A stretch of DNA of 64,000 nucleotides from Archivesica marissinica (GCA_014843695.1 CM026397.1:38327952-38391951), one strand, 5' to 3'. Shown: positions 24,291 to 36,477, counted from the first letter of the stretch. Translations and numbers: made by a program. The notes: a model not told the origin generated them from the sequence alone.

Positions 24291-24548
24291 AGACGGATCT
24301 GTAGTCCAGTGGTTAACACGCTGGACAGGTAATCCAGGGATCGCTGGTTCGATCTGACCCTAATAAAATTAACAGTCTTTCAGATGGGACATGAAACTGA
24401 GGTCTCGTGTCGGTGCTTTACACTGTGCACGTTAAAGAACCAGAGTAGACTCTGGTCTCTGTCTGGATCATTGCACTATCCTCCAAAAATCTAAAATGAC
24501 TAATCTCTTCCGGAGGTGTCGCTCATATGGGTAACCGGTAGCGACGAT
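24291..24548 (+). mobile_element. tRNA-derived SINE (family 1)
   Basis: Head GATCTGTAGTCCAGTGGTTA, box B GGTTCGATC, body CCAGAGTAGACTCTGG and end GTCGCTCATATGGG, as at 7640. Confidence 0.87.
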
Positions 24549-24879
24549 AAATAAATATAAAATACACACACATCATGAGAGAAATGCACAAAAAGTAGGC
24601 TAATAAACACACAACAAATGCCATGCCCAACAAATAACACATAATTACTAAGTACCTGTGACTGAGCTTAAAGCTGTTGTGAATAACCGTGACATAAAAC
24701 ATATCTTCTTTACACCTAGATTTAAAAATTAATGATATTTCCATAAGCCAGAGAGAATGATAGTATATTACATTTATGCACATATTGAATACTGTGGTAT
24801 ATCATAGCATGATATGATCATGAATTCATCTCTGGGAAACAGTCAATGGAAGTGAAAAGTAACAAAATATGACAAAACA

Positions 24880-27605
24880 TGATCTCGCATCCAGATGTTT
24901 TACTATATCAAAACATGATCTCGCATCCAGATGTTTTACTATATCAAAACATGATCTCGCAACCAGATGTTTACTATAACAAAACATGATCTCACAACCA
25001 GATGTTTACTATATGAATACATGATCTCACAACCAGATGTTTACTATATCAATACATGATCTCCCAACCAGATGTTTACTATATGAATACATGATCTCGC
25101 AACCAGATGTTTACTATATCAATACATGATCTCCCAACCAGATGTTTACTATATCAATACATGATCTTACAACCAGATGTTTACTATATGAATACATGAT
25201 CTTGCAACCAGATGTTTACTATATCAATACATGATCTCACAACCAGATGTTTACTATATCAATACATGATCTCCCAAACAGATGTTTACTATATCAATAC
25301 ATGATCTCCCAACCAGATGTTTACTATATGAATACATGATCTCGCAACCAGATGTTTACTATATCAATACATGATCTCACAACCAGATGTTTACTATATC
25401 AATACATGATCTCCCAAACAGATGTTTACTATATCAATACATGATCTCACAACCAGATGTTTACTATATCAATACATGATCTCGCAACCAGATGTTTTAC
25501 TATATGAATACAGGATCTCACAACCAGATGTTTACTATATGAATACATGATCTCACATCCAGATGCTTGCTGTATGAATACATGATCTCGCAACCAGATG
25601 CTTGCTGTATGAATACATGATCTCACAACCAGATGTTTGCTATATGAATACATGATCTCACAACCAGATGCTTGCTGTATGAATACATGATCTCGCAACC
25701 AGATGCTTGCTGTATGAATACATGATCTCACAACCAGATGCTTGCTGTATGAATACATGATCTCACAACCAGATGCTTGCTATATGATTACATGATCTCA
25801 CAACCATATATATGCTTGCTGTATGAATACATGATCTTACAACCAGATGCTTGCTATATGATTACATGATCTCACAACCATATATATGCTTGCTATATGA
25901 ATACATGATCTCACAACCAGATGCTTGCTATATGATTACATGATCTCACAACCATATATATGCTTGCTGTATGAATACATGATCTCGCAACCAGATGTTT
26001 GCTATATGAATACATGATCTCACAACCAGATGTTTACTATATGAATACATGATCTCACAACCAGATGCTTGCTATATGAATACATGATCTCGCAACCAGA
26101 TGCTTGCTATATGAATACATGATCTCACAACCAGATGTTTACTATATGAATACATGATCTCGCAACCAGATGCTTGCTATATGAATACATGATCTCGCAA
26201 CCAGATGCTTGCTATATGATTACATGATCTCACAACCAGATGCTTGCTATATGAATACATGATCTCACAACCAGATGCTTGCTATATGATTACATGATCT
26301 CACAACCAGATGCTTGCTATATGAATACATGATCTCGCAACCAGATGCTTGCTGTATGAATACATGATCTCACAACCAGATGCTTGCTGTATGAATACAT
26401 GATCTCACAACCAGATGCTTGCTGTATGATTACATGATCTCACAACCAGATGCTTGCTATATGATTACATGATCTCACAACCATATATATGCTTGCTGTA
26501 TGAATACATGATCTCACAACCAGATGCTTGCTATATGATTACATGATCTCACAACCATATATATGCTTGCTGTATGAATACATGATCTTACAACCAGATG
26601 CTTGCTGTATGAATACATGATCTTACAACCAGATGCTTGCTATATGATTACATGATCTCACAACCAGATGCTTGCTATATGATTACATGATCTCACAACC
26701 ATATATATGCTTGCTGTATGAATACATGATCTCACAACCAGATGCTTGCTGTATGAATACATGATCTCACAACCAGATGCTTGCTGTATGAATACATGAT
26801 CTCACAACCAGATGCTTGCTATATGATTACATGATCTCACAACCATATATATGCTTGCTGTATGAATACATGATCTCACAACCAGATGCTTGCTATATGA
26901 TTACATGATCTCACAACCAGATGCTTGCTATATGAATACATGATCTCACAACCAGATGCTTGCTATATGATTACATGATCTCACAACCATATATATGCTT
27001 GCTGTATGAATACATGATCTCACAACCAGATGCTTGCTATATGATTACATGATCTCACAACCATATATATGCTTGCTATATGAATACATGATCTCACAAC
27101 CAGATGTTTACTATATGAATACATGATCTCGCAACCAGATGCTTGCTATATGAATACATGATCTCGCAACCAGATGCTTGCTATATGAATACATGATCTC
27201 ACAACCAGATGTTTACTATATGAATACATGATCTCGCAACCAGATGCTTGCTATATGAATACATGATCTCGCAACCAGATGCTTGCTATATGAATACATC
27301 TCGCAACCAGATGTTTACTATATGAATACATGATCTCGCAACCAGATGCTTGCTATATGATTACATGATCTCGCAACCAGATGTTTACTATATCAATATA
27401 TGATCTCGCATCAAGATGTTTACTATATCAATACATGATCTCACAACCAGATGCTTACTATATGAATACAGGATCTCACAACCATATGCTTGCTGTATGA
27501 ATACATGATCTCACAACCAGATGCTTTCTGTATGAATACATGATCTCACAACCAGATGCTTTCTGTATGAATACATGATCTCACAACCATATGCTTACTA
27601 TATGA
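24880..27605. repeat. 35-bp minisatellite, about 78 copies
   Basis: Unit ATGATCTCACAACCAGATGC then TTGCTATATGAATAC. Left third uses GTTTACTATATC variants, the right two-thirds GCTTGCTATATG, with a recurring CATATATATGC variant, so the array grew in blocks. It lies in the 10-kb intron and does not touch an exon. Confidence 0.96.
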
Positions 27606-28365
27606 CCAAACAACCGGTTATAATATGCCTACATATTCTCACATGCTCACCTCGTTAGACAGTAATTACCAATGAATAAAACTACTCTCCATATAACTAA
27701 GCCAAAGAGTGCAATATTATAATTATATACATGTATATACATGCAATCAACATATAGTACACAACCATTCATATACAGTGTAAGTGGTCACCTCCTTTAA
27801 GCAGCCAAACTGCATTAAGCAGCCAGTTTGTTTCAGATTCACCTGTATTCTGACTGTATATGGAAATAAAGCAGCAAAAATGGTTGGACAATTTCTGTCA
27901 AAAGTACTGTAAACTACTATAATTTAGCGAACACTTTATCTCGCGATATTCACGATTTTGAACATATTAAATTATTATGCAGAGTTTTGAATTCGCGCAT
28001 CTGTGATGCGTCGCGATAACTGAAGATGACTGTTTATGTAGAGAGCTTATAAATGTATTGACTTTCAAAATTTGGATAAAATTTACGGATATAACTCTAC
28101 ATTCGTACATATTATTAGTCACGAGAATCATGAATTTATGATCAACTTAGATCGCGAAAATTAGCGAAATATAAAATCTTGCGAATAAATAGTGTTCTAT
28201 CCTAGTCCACCCCCCCCCAACAATACATATTGCAATACTCAGTAATCATAACTTTGGAGTTACTGAGGAAATTATAACCAGGCTGGACAAGACACATTGA
28301 ACTATGGGATTATTCGATGTATAGATGGTAGGGAAATATAAAGCTGATGAGGTATTAAATGAAGC
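27606..28365. other. Intron with small element remnants
   Basis: A short CAGTCAAACC-type fragment (GCAGCCAAACTGCATTAAGC near 27800) and an inverted-repeat element around 27905-28205 (ACTATAATTTAGCGAACACT against AGCGAAATATAAAATCTTGC and AATAGTGTTC). No exon seen until 28370. Confidence 0.55.
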
Positions 28366-28369
28366 GCAC

Positions 28370-28481
28370 CTGTTTGATCGAGGGATCTGACCCATGTGCC
28401 ATCGCCTTCTTCTGTAGCAACTCCTGGTAATAGTTGGTTCCTAGCTTCTCTCTTAGCTCACCAACATGGAAGTTTACACAT
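28370..28481 (-). CDS. TBC1D2B: TBC1D2B-like exon 10 (residues 398-434, TBC domain)
   Basis: Acceptor GGTTACAG, donor CAG/GTGCGC; 112 nt. Encodes CVNFHVGELREKLGTNYYQE and LLQKKAMAHGSDPSIKQ, the TBC segment with the YYQ.LL pattern. It runs straight into the arginine-finger helix of the next exon in phase 0. Confidence 0.93.
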
Positions 28482-28599
28482 CTGTAACCATTTACAAGCT
28501 CAGTTATAGCTGCAAATCAATTTTCTCATAATTTCCAAATTTTATTGAAAAAACATGACCAACTTTATACTAATCGCTAAGCAATGTGTAAATTCTGAA

Positions 28600-28868
28600 A
28601 TTAGTTTATACAAATTTATTTAGCTCGATTGCGAAACAAGATCTTACAACTTATATTAATCACTCTCGAGACCACATCAAATTCTGAAATTAGTTTATAC
28701 AAATTTATTTAGCTCGATTGCGAAACAAGTTCTTACACCTTATATTAATCACTCTAGAGACCTCATCAAATTCTGAAATTAGTTTATACAAATTTATTTA
28801 GCTCGATTGCGAAACAAGTTCTTACAACTTATATTAATCACTCTCGAGATCTCATCAAATTCTGAAAT
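28600..28868 (-). repeat. Three tandem copies of a SINE (family 6) 3' end
   Basis: An 85-90-bp unit (GAAATTAGTTTATACAAATT, TTAGCTCGATTGCGAAACAA, AATCACTCTCGAGA) repeats three times. Confidence 0.85.
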
Positions 28869-29078
28869 TAAATACCACAGATAATGCAATGTTAATAGGG
28901 TAGTATGAACAATAGATCTGGTATAAATAGAGAGTTAACTGAACGATCAGGGGAGGTAACCTAGCCATAACATTAAATACCATAGATAATGCAATGTTAA
29001 TAGGGTAGTGTGAACAATAGATCTGGTGTAAATAGAGAGTTTTGAAAGATCAGGGGAGGTAACCTAGCCATAACATTG
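28868..29078. repeat. About 105-bp direct duplication, two copies
   Basis: AATACCACAGATAATGCAAT through GGAGGTAACCTAGCCATAAC occurs twice in tandem with few differences. Confidence 0.88.
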
Positions 29079-29186
29079 GAATATTTGGACATTTGATTTG
29101 GATGGCCATTAGTGCATGTAAAAATTGCATGAAGATAGAATAAATACTAGAAACGACATGATGAGCAATGAGCCGGAGAAGCTCAC

Positions 29187-29329
29187 CCTTTCCAGACCTC
29201 CTCCCTGTACTCGTGTGGCACACCTTGCCGTATAAGCAGCTTCAACTCCTGACTCTTTTGTAGTTTACCGCCGCGACCCACCAGGTAATTCTCCCACTTC
29301 ACCCGCAAGGATGCAAAATGATCTGCCTC
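29187..29329 (-). CDS. TBC1D2B: TBC1D2B-like exon 9 (residues 350-396, TBC domain start)
   Basis: Acceptor GTGTTGCAG, donor AAGG/GTGAGC; 143 nt. Encodes the VKWENYL motif and LKLLIRQGVPHEYREEVWK, the universal entry of TBC domains (L..LIR.GIP...R..VW). Split Gly397 is completed by the first base of the next exon. A partial second copy of its acceptor region lies at about 30274-30385. Confidence 0.95.
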
Positions 29330-29382
29330 CTGCAACACGTATACACAGTGTTACACTGAATGCATTTAAACCGTGTAAAGTA

Positions 29383-30252
29383 CAGTCGAACTTCGTTGTC
29401 TCGAACTCGACAGGTCCGTGAGTAATGGTTCGAGTCATGGGAGGTTCGAGTCAAGGGTAGTTGTGTGGGTTGACCCATAATATTGATAAATTAAATTGTG
29501 TTTTGGTAGCTTACTGTTATATACTGGTTTATGCAATACATCCAATATGTCCTTCTCTCGTGGTTTGATAAGAATCCATGTTTATACGAATGTGTTTCAT
29601 AATAATAGACAACATTTTTAAGTTCTTATATATTTTTTGGTTATATACATGTTATGCAGTGGTTTAAATGATTAGTCTACATAATACTCAGGTAGTTTTA
29701 TGCATTCTAAAAATAGAATGTGTCAGTTACCGTAGATACATGTACAGTGATTTAACACATAGTATTTCCTCATTTCTTGAAGTAGTCACTGATTGTTGTC
29801 TGCTTTGCCATATTGTGTTTATTTAAGTCGACTTTCAGTAAGAACTTGTACACAGAGCTTGGCATCTTTAACTCAATAAGTGTGTAATATGTTTGTTCTA
29901 CACATAATTACTTTTAATACCAATTTAAAATTGCCAATCTCACGACGTGTAAATTACGTGAGTGTACCGATCAAAAGGGATGTCATTGCCATTAACAAAA
30001 GCTGTGAAAACTTTTGTGTGACACGCGGATATAGACACTCGGCCAATTGTGTTCGACCCAAAGGTGTTAATTTAAGTACTAATTGATTTCATGGGATCAG
30101 TGATCTGGTTCGAGAGTTCCAGTCATCCGTGTTCGAGTCATCGAAAGTAGAACAATATGTATTATATAGAGATTATCGCTGGGACGAGACGACATGTTCG
30201 AGCCAACGGTGGTGTTCGAGCCAACCGAGTTCGAGGCAACGAAGTTCGACTG
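29383..30252. mobile_element. Non-autonomous pogo/Tc1-mariner-like element, 870 bp
   Basis: Inverted ends CAGTCGAACTTCGTTG and CAACGAAGTTCGACTG, flanked on both sides by TA (29381-29382 and 30253-30254), the Tc1/mariner target duplication. Subterminal GTTCGAG motifs repeat near both ends. No transposase frame. Confidence 0.85.
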
Positions 30253-30273
30253 TATTTGTAATTTAAAACAGGC

Positions 30274-30385
30274 CAGGCGCAAGGATGCAAAATGATCTGC
30301 TTCCTGTAACACGTATATACAGTGTTACATTGAATGCATTTAAACAGTGTAGAGTATTTGCAATTTAAAACAGGACAAGCTGTGG
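30274..30385. repeat. Second copy of the exon 9 acceptor region
   Basis: CGCAAGGATGCAAAATGATC and the flanking CAGTGTTACATTGAATGCAT repeat the sequence at 29303-29382, which holds the first 9 codons and acceptor of exon 9. The pogo-like element separates the two copies. The duplicated acceptor reads TTACAG and its exon part lacks a donor. Confidence 0.88.
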
Positions 30386-30554
30386 GTGACAACTGTGCTA
30401 AGCTAGATGAGTTTATATAGTGTTTTGTATGACGGATTCCTATCTCACATCACCATGCTGGTCTCACAGGCAGCCATAACAGTGCTTTGATAGTATAAAG
30501 TCAAAGTGTTTGTTTATTATAGTGTCACCCCTATTGAAAGGGTCAACCATTACT

Positions 30555-30795
30555 GACTTATTAGTTTATACAAATTTATATTAGCTCGATTGCGAAACAA
30601 GTTCTTTCAACTTATATTAATCACTCTCGAGACCTCATTCATGATGGAATCCATCACCATGAAGGAGAGAGAAGAGGCAATGTGGAATTTAAATGCCTTG
30701 CCTAAGGACACAATCGTAATGGCTCCAGCGGGGCTCGAACTCCGGACCTTTCGCACCTGAAGCGAACACTGTGCTATCACAACTGACTTATTAGA
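30555..30795 (-). mobile_element. SINE (family 6), reverse, complete head
   Basis: Tail AATTTATATTAGCTCGATTG, body CTCGAGACCTCATTCATGAT, CTAAGGACACAATCGTAATG, box B GGGGCTCGAAC and box A region GTGCTATCACAACTGACTTA. Confidence 0.8.
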
Positions 30796-30799
30796 CACC

Positions 30800-30965
30800 C
30801 TTTATGAACATCAGTATTTCCCCGAATCCTATGCTTGAGTCCAGGTGCCAGGCTGGTAGGCAATCGGTAACAATTAATTAACTAGATGGCGGCTCACCAA
30901 CCAGCCATATCAGATTGAACCCCTAACAAGGTTCGAACCTTCGACAATGACTACTGAAAAAGTTG
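30800..30965 (-). mobile_element. SINE (family 4) fragment, reverse
   Basis: Shares ATGCTTG.GTCCAGGTGCCAGGC, GGCAATCGGTAACAATTA and GGCGGCTCACCAACC with the copy at 57055. Followed by a small fold-back (AGAATTGGGCTAAAA / TTTTAGCCCAATTCT, 30988-31060). Confidence 0.7.
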
Positions 30966-31332
30966 TTTTATGACTTGTAAAGCACAAGAATTGGGCTAAA
31001 AAATTAAATAAAATAGAAACAAAAGTTCTTCAATTTTCTAACTGATTTTAGCCCAATTCTTCTATCAAAGCACATATCTTATACAATCAATGTGTTTTCA
31101 GCACCCATTATACTATCAGAGCACTGTTACACCTGCCTGCCTGTGGCTGGTCTCACATCATTCCATAAAATACAGGACGAATTCTCAGTAATGTACACAA
31201 AGTTAGTAAGACTGACAGAATGACTTTGATATTGCTATTTGAAATATGAATTCTATATATAGTCCAAGAAAATATCATGACTGATCTTGACTTTAGTACT
31301 GAGTTTCTCAGATTGTTTCACCAGTACAGGAT

Positions 31333-32741
31333 CAGGGCGTTCACTAGACTTTGAAACTCAAGAGTCAATGACCCTTGAGGTCAAAATCTCAAGAGTCAAA
31401 CAGGAATTTTCAAGAGTCAAGCTGGAATTTTCAAGAGTCAAATATATGCATGTTGGTACGTACATGTAATTTTTGTAGCTTCGTGCTACCACTGTTAGTG
31501 AAGGGGTTTTTCTTTTTAGCATCTCTACACCAAGTACAATACAACAGAATCTGATCATCAGTTTGTTTCATTTCCAGCCACTCAAATTCATTAAGCCACT
31601 CAGACCTGAATTTTCTTTTCACTTTAGACTTAGGAGTGTCACAGTCTACTTTATGGCGTTTAGGTCTCCCAGGTTCACTAACACTATCACTCAGCTTACG
31701 TTTGCTGGGTGTGCCAATTCCTAAGTGACTAAGGCTTTTCTGAACCATATTTAAGATTTAATTTCTAAAACTGATACTCTTTAATTTTTTATCTCCGATC
31801 TGATTGAAAATATAACTAAGAAAGATTTAGGAATATTCTCCAGAAAATGAAGGAATAATGTAGAAACAATGAAATGATTAATGGGTAGTGCACACCATAG
31901 AAATCTGTAACAAACAATAGCAAAAGTACTTTTACTCACCGACATCATCAAACGATTCCGGCGTATAATTTCTATATCAGTGGCCCTCTATAAGCTTCTC
32001 AAATAGCAGACAACTTATTATTGACAATACACGTGTTACAAAAACACCGTTTTATCTATGCCGATTGTACATTGACAATACACATAATGTCAACACCTAC
32101 TTAAACGTCTCAGTTCTCATGATTAGCAGCACATATGATGGCAAACAACACAAACGGTAATTGCTAAAGGTGTTTATTGTGACAATCAATAATAATTGTC
32201 TTTTGATAAAAACTAATTTTTACCGGAAAAATACCGAGCCGTACAGGTATTAGGGAAACGTTATTAAAGATTTCCCTTTGATACTAATGTTTGGGTAAGC
32301 CTTTTTTCTCAACCACCCAACTGAATAATGACATCAACCACGCGTTTTGAACCCTGGGCGGCGCAAGTGATGAAGGCGCTTTATGCGTGGTTGACACTAT
32401 ATTCTGATCGGCTGGTTGAGATAAAGATTTTACGTAAAGTTTGCCTAGACACCATTTGTCCGATTGTGAGTCCCTCGTAAATCACGATCGTGTTCATAGC
32501 GAAATGCAGCAGACTTTTGATGAAAATAACTGCGTTTTATATATGAACGATTACGGTCTTCAACCTCGTAGACAGACATATTTTTATAATTAATCCGCTG
32601 AGAAAATATTTGATGACGCATGACCGATCAATGCCCCGGGTCAAAGTTGACTCTCAGGGCATTTTCACCAAGAGTCAAACATGCGTCTTTATCAATTTTC
32701 GTGCGTCAAAACCCGGGAGCTCGGGTCAAATGAATGCCCTG
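31333..32741 (-). mobile_element. hAT-like DNA element, about 1.4 kb, internally deleted
   Basis: Ends CAGGGCGTTCACT and (inverted) CAGGGCATTCATT; flanked by identical CAGGAT at 31327-31332 and 32742-32747. hAT elements typically have CAGGG-type ends and 8-bp duplications; here 6 bp are clear. It carries one coding exon fragment and no transposase core. Confidence 0.75.
31457..31748 (-). pseudogene. hAT-derived protein N-terminal fragment (CTWC zinc-finger, ZNF862/C17orf113-like)
   Basis: ATG at 31748 opens about 97 codons beginning MVQKSLSHLGIGTPSKRKLS, a basic nuclear-signal-like stretch (RPKRHK), then KFRSEWLNEFEWLE and YCTWCRDAKKKNPF. The W..EF.WL...CTWC..A.K.NPF pattern is the N-terminal zinc-finger of hAT-derived proteins such as ZNF862 relatives. 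The frame runs out after LQKLHVRT with a possible GTACGT donor and no downstream catalytic part within the element. Read as a relic first exon of the hAT-like element. Confidence 0.65.
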
Positions 32742-33361
32742 CAGGATGTAGCATGACTGACCTTGACTTCCACGGATTCTCTATACGGTATTGGATGTAA
32801 GATGTCTGCCCTTGTTGTTTCTCTATTACATGATGTAGCATGACTGACCTTGACATTGATACTGAGTTCTACAGATTGTTTCTCTATTACATGATGTACT
32901 GACCTTGACATTGGTACTGAGTTCTACAGATTGTTTCTCTATTACATGATGTACTGACCTTGACATTGGTACTGAGTTCTACAGATTGTTTCTCTATTAC
33001 ATGATATAGCATGACTGACCTTGACCTTGGTACTGAGTTCTACAAATTGTTTCTCTATTACATGATGTACTGACCTTGACATTGGTACTGAGTTCTACAG
33101 ATTGTTTCTCTATTACATGATGTACTGACCTTGACATTGGTACCGAGTTCTACAGATTGTTTCTCTATTACATGATGTACTGACCTTGACATTGGTACTG
33201 AGTTCTACAGATTGTTTCTCTATTACATGATATAGCATGACTGACCTTGACCTTGGTACTGAGTTCTACAGATTGTTTCTCTATTACATGATGTACTGAC
33301 CTTGACATTGGTACTGCGTTCTACAGATTGTTTCTCTATTACATGATATAGCATGACTGAC

Positions 33362-33500
33362 CTTGACTTTGGTGTTGAGTTCCTCAGATTGTTTCTCTAA
33401 GACGGCCGCCTTACTGACGAGTGGGTCATACTCTTCTAGATCCTCGGTGTCATCACTGTAGTGCTTCCGTGAGAAGCCATACCGGTCATACTCCTCAGCA
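33362..33500 (-). CDS. TBC1D2B: TBC1D2B-like exon 8 (residues 304-349, EYDRYGF linker)
   Basis: Acceptor TTGGACAG (poor pyrimidine tract), donor AAG/GTCAGT; 139 nt. Encodes EEYDRYGFSRKHYSDDTEDL and a helix ending NTKVK. EYD.YGF is a conserved motif just before the TBC domain in this family. The donor end is copied many times in the array lying downstream in the intron (31276-33361). Confidence 0.9.
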
Positions 33501-34300
33501 CTGTCCAACATATAATGTATAGCATGGATGGGTGATTGCTTCATTTGACATTTAATTATTTTGACATTTAATTGTTATTATTAAACGTGAATAAATACAC
33601 AGTCTAAAGAACAGATTATAAAAGGTAATGTCATTGATATTTATGTTTGTCCCCCATTTGTGTAAAATGACCCCCTATTTCAGAGGCGGTGGGGCCCAAG
33701 AGCCCCATGTTTGGGGCCCAAGGGCCCCATGTTTGGAAAACCTGGATTGAACACAGCTTTATGCTAAAACATATTCAATATACGGTAATACAATGTTTGT
33801 TTGTTTGTTTTGTTCATTTGTATTTTGGGTTTTAATGTTACACCTACGGTTCTGTCACATGGATACTCTCCAGTATTGAAGGAGGAATATCCTAGAGGCC
33901 ACTCAGAACAGTATTTCAAGCACAGACCGGGTAGTCTAGAACCACCAACCTTCAACAAGCCAGCGGGTTAGCATTCATCACTTGAAATTCGATACCCCCA
34001 GTGGGATTTAAACCTAGATTTGAAATCCATGTCCTTAACCACTCGGCCATAGAAGTTCCCTATATAAAACAATGTGAAATTGCTATCAAAGTGTACATTT
34101 GCTATAGAGACTATATACTATTTCACTTGATAAGGAGCAAGATTTGTGTATGTGAATGAATATTTTAGGTCAAAAGAAATCACAGATTTCGGATATACAT
34201 TACCATGACAAGAGAAAATTGGACCACTAGGACAAAATTCATACCATATTATTTTTAATTTTCCGGCGAGAATTTTTGTCGAAAATCATTAATAAATATG
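33501..34300 (-). mobile_element. Intron with SINE (family 5), reverse
   Basis: 33800-34060 repeats the family 5 body (GGATACTCTCCAG, CAGTATTTCAAGCACAGACC, CCAGTGGGATTTAAACCTAG). GGGGCCCAAG..CCCCATGTTT is duplicated at 33690-33735. The rest is AT-rich with no exon. Confidence 0.7.
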
Positions 34301-34500
34301 GGTAGTAGGTGCTATCCTGTCAGAATATCAAGGGTAGTAGGTGCTATCCTGTCAGAATATCAAGGGTAGTAGGTGCTATCCTGTCAGAATATCAAGGGTA
34401 GTAGGTGCTATCCTGTCAGAATATCAAGGGTAGTAGGTGCTATCCTGTCAGAATATCAAGGGTAGTAGGTGCTATCCTGTCAGAATATCAAGGGTAGTAG
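34295..34500. repeat. 32-bp minisatellite, about 6.5 copies
   Basis: Unit GGGTAGTAGGTGCTATCCTG and TCAGAATATCAA; ends 27 bp from the donor of exon 7 without including it. Confidence 0.95.
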
Positions 34501-34526
34501 ACCAGAGTAATGGGCAGAACTGTTAC

Positions 34527-34623
34527 CTTCCAGTGAGCCTCATCTCCAGATCATCATTGTCCGGCTCCAGGGCATCGCTTAGCAACTGATGCAAGATCTC
34601 CTGACCTTGACCTTCCTCACCCA
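34527..34623 (-). CDS. TBC1D2B: TBC1D2B-like exon 7 (residues 272-302)
   Basis: Acceptor CTGTTACAG, donor AAG/GTAACA; 97 nt. Encodes GEEGQGQEILHQLLSDALEP followed by an acidic stretch; vertebrate homologues have an equivalent helix (E.I.QLL.DAL). Linker between the coiled coil and the TBC domain. Confidence 0.88.
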
Positions 34624-34974
34624 CTGTAACAGAGCAAATATCATACACCAAAACAGGGTAGGGACAACAATTGGGGACATTAGAATCTGTATTTCCTATA
34701 CACATATCGTTTATGTATTTCCTTTTCAGAAAGATTTTCATGAAACAATATATATCTTAAAATGTACCCATCAGGTAAGGGAAGGTCACATTACAAATGT
34801 TACATATTTTATGACATACCTACTAATTATATAAAAAACAAATATTGAAAACAAAAATAAATGTAAGCATGTTATCATTAAATATATATACTATGTATTC
34901 ATTCAGTGCTATGTATGTTGTTAACATGTGAAAACTATGTTTTTATGTCATAAAATAAAAAAAAAATAAACTAG

Positions 34975-35235
34975 CATGCTCGCTTCTCACCAATGCAACC
35001 TCGGATTTGGAAGTATGTGAGATGGTGCGGTGGTCGCCAGATTTCCGCGTCAACGAGAGTGATTAATATAAGTTTTTTGTTAAAACTTGCTTCGCAATCG
35101 TTGTAAAATAAATAATGTTTAAACTTAGGCCAGGCTCACCAACCGGACATATCAGATCGAACTCCTGAAAAGTTTGAAAATTCTACCTCTTGCTCAATAG
35201 GCGGATGCCGTAACCACTAGGCCACGGAGACACTT
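34975..35235. mobile_element. SINE fragments (families 2 and 4)
   Basis: 34977-35115 matches family 2 body (CGCTTCTCACCAATGCAACC, AGTGATTAATATAAG, TTGCTTCGCAATCG). 35125-35235 matches the reverse family 4 head (CAGGCTCACCAACCGGACAT, AACCACTAGGCCACGGAGAC). Confidence 0.7.
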
Positions 35236-35520
35236 ACGTTGTTGATTAATATAAAGTCATATACCTGTTCAAACTGCCTCTTACAATTTCTAAAAATGTT
35301 GATATATTTTTTACATTTTTAACACGCTTGTTTATGCTCAGCTCACTCCGCAGCTCAGTTTCTCCGTAATAAATCACAACAGCAATTAAATTAATGTGCG
35401 TACGGTACGTCAATTAAAGCATGTTTTATTACAATTGATGGCTTCGCAACGAGACACTCAAATACCCTGTAATTTCACTCTATTGAACCGGAATAAGACT
35501 TTATCCATCTGAACTAAATG

Positions 35521-35870
35521 TACCGTAATCGTTTGTGTATAGGTCGCACTGGAGTATAAGACGCAGTTAAAAAAACAGAGAAATTCCAGGGGAAAAAACT
35601 TATTTGCGGTATAAAACGCATCTTTGAAGAAAAGGACCAAATGTCGCGAAAACTAATAATAAATATATGAACACTGAATGTGATTTGTAAGCGTTACTAG
35701 TCGTGATAATGACTCTGGTTTATGACCACTAAATCGTTATTATGCCATATTCTCTCTTTCAGTCTTTGAAACAATGAAATTTAGTTCTAAACTGGAGTAT
35801 AAGACGCACCAGACTTTTTGATATTATTTTGGAGGGAAAAAATGCGTCTTATACACACACAATTACGGTA
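35521..35870. mobile_element. MITE, 350 bp, TACCGTAAT ends
   Basis: Ends TACCGTAATCGTTTGTGTAT and (inverted) TACCGTAATTGTGTGTGTAT. Two internal GGAGTATAAGACGCA motifs near the ends. Ends 15 nt from the exon 6 donor. Confidence 0.83.
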
Positions 35871-35887
35871 CTGAAACAAGCACTCAC

Positions 35888-35979
35888 CTCTAACAGGACC
35901 TTGTTCTTTCTGTTGTTTCAGTAACACGTAATATTTACTCTTTATCTGATAATACTTGGCCTGCATCTTCGCAAAATCT
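35888..35979 (-). CDS. TBC1D2B: TBC1D2B-like exon 6 (residues 241-270)
   Basis: Acceptor CCCTTACAG, donor GAG/GTGAGT; 92 nt. Encodes DFAKMQAKYYQIKSKYYVLL, the end of the coiled coil, matching the family segment with KY..LL. The first base completes Ile240 and the last base starts Val271. A 350-bp inverted-repeat element ends at 35870, only 15 nt inside the downstream intron. Confidence 0.9.
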
Positions 35980-36000
35980 CTGTAAGGGAGAGAATCCTGT

Positions 36001-36475
36001 CAAAACTTCTCATACATGAAGTCAGGGTTAACCCATTCCCTCAAAGAAGCACCTCTTGATGCCATTACCAATACCACATACATTGACAATGTAGTAGCCA
36101 AACCAATGTTCAAAATAGAGGCCAGAATCTCATGTAGTCTCAGTAATATCTATGGAGGTGGGATAGATATGGCGACTACTTATCCAGTGCATGATAGCTA
36201 AATGAATGTCATTTGTATGGAGATATAATATTATATTAACCTAAATCTCTATGAAGGAATCGGTTAAAACTGTATTAACAACTTGAATCCTTATGGTTTA
36301 ACTAAATAAAATGACTGAGGTATGTGGTTATTTAATTGACTCGTGTACAGAATTAAATATTTTAGAACGGGAACCGGCCTCTATATCATAATAGCACCAC
36401 ATAGGCATCTTGCAGATATTAAGACATACTAATGCATTTATATACAGATATAATGCTTTATTCAAATTGGCCTGT
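36001..36475. other. Intron sequence, nothing recognised
   Basis: AT-rich, with a short non-supported frame at 36016. Confidence 0.45.
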
Positions 36476-36477
36476 GA

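Larger units (their letters stand above)
31276..33361. repeat. 55-60-bp minisatellite spanning the donor of exon 8, interrupted by a hAT-like element
   Basis: Plus-strand unit TACTGACCTTGACATTGGTA and CTGAGTTCTACAGATTGTTT. In gene orientation each copy has codons like those for EKQSEELNTKVK and then the donor GTCAGT. About 11 copies at 32742-33361; one further unit (31278-31332) lies left of the inserted element. Confidence 0.92.

Noticed and set aside
31457..31748. A functional nested zinc-finger gene
   Set aside because: It sits inside an element with hAT-like ends and target duplication and lacks any downstream catalytic part; better read as a relic.
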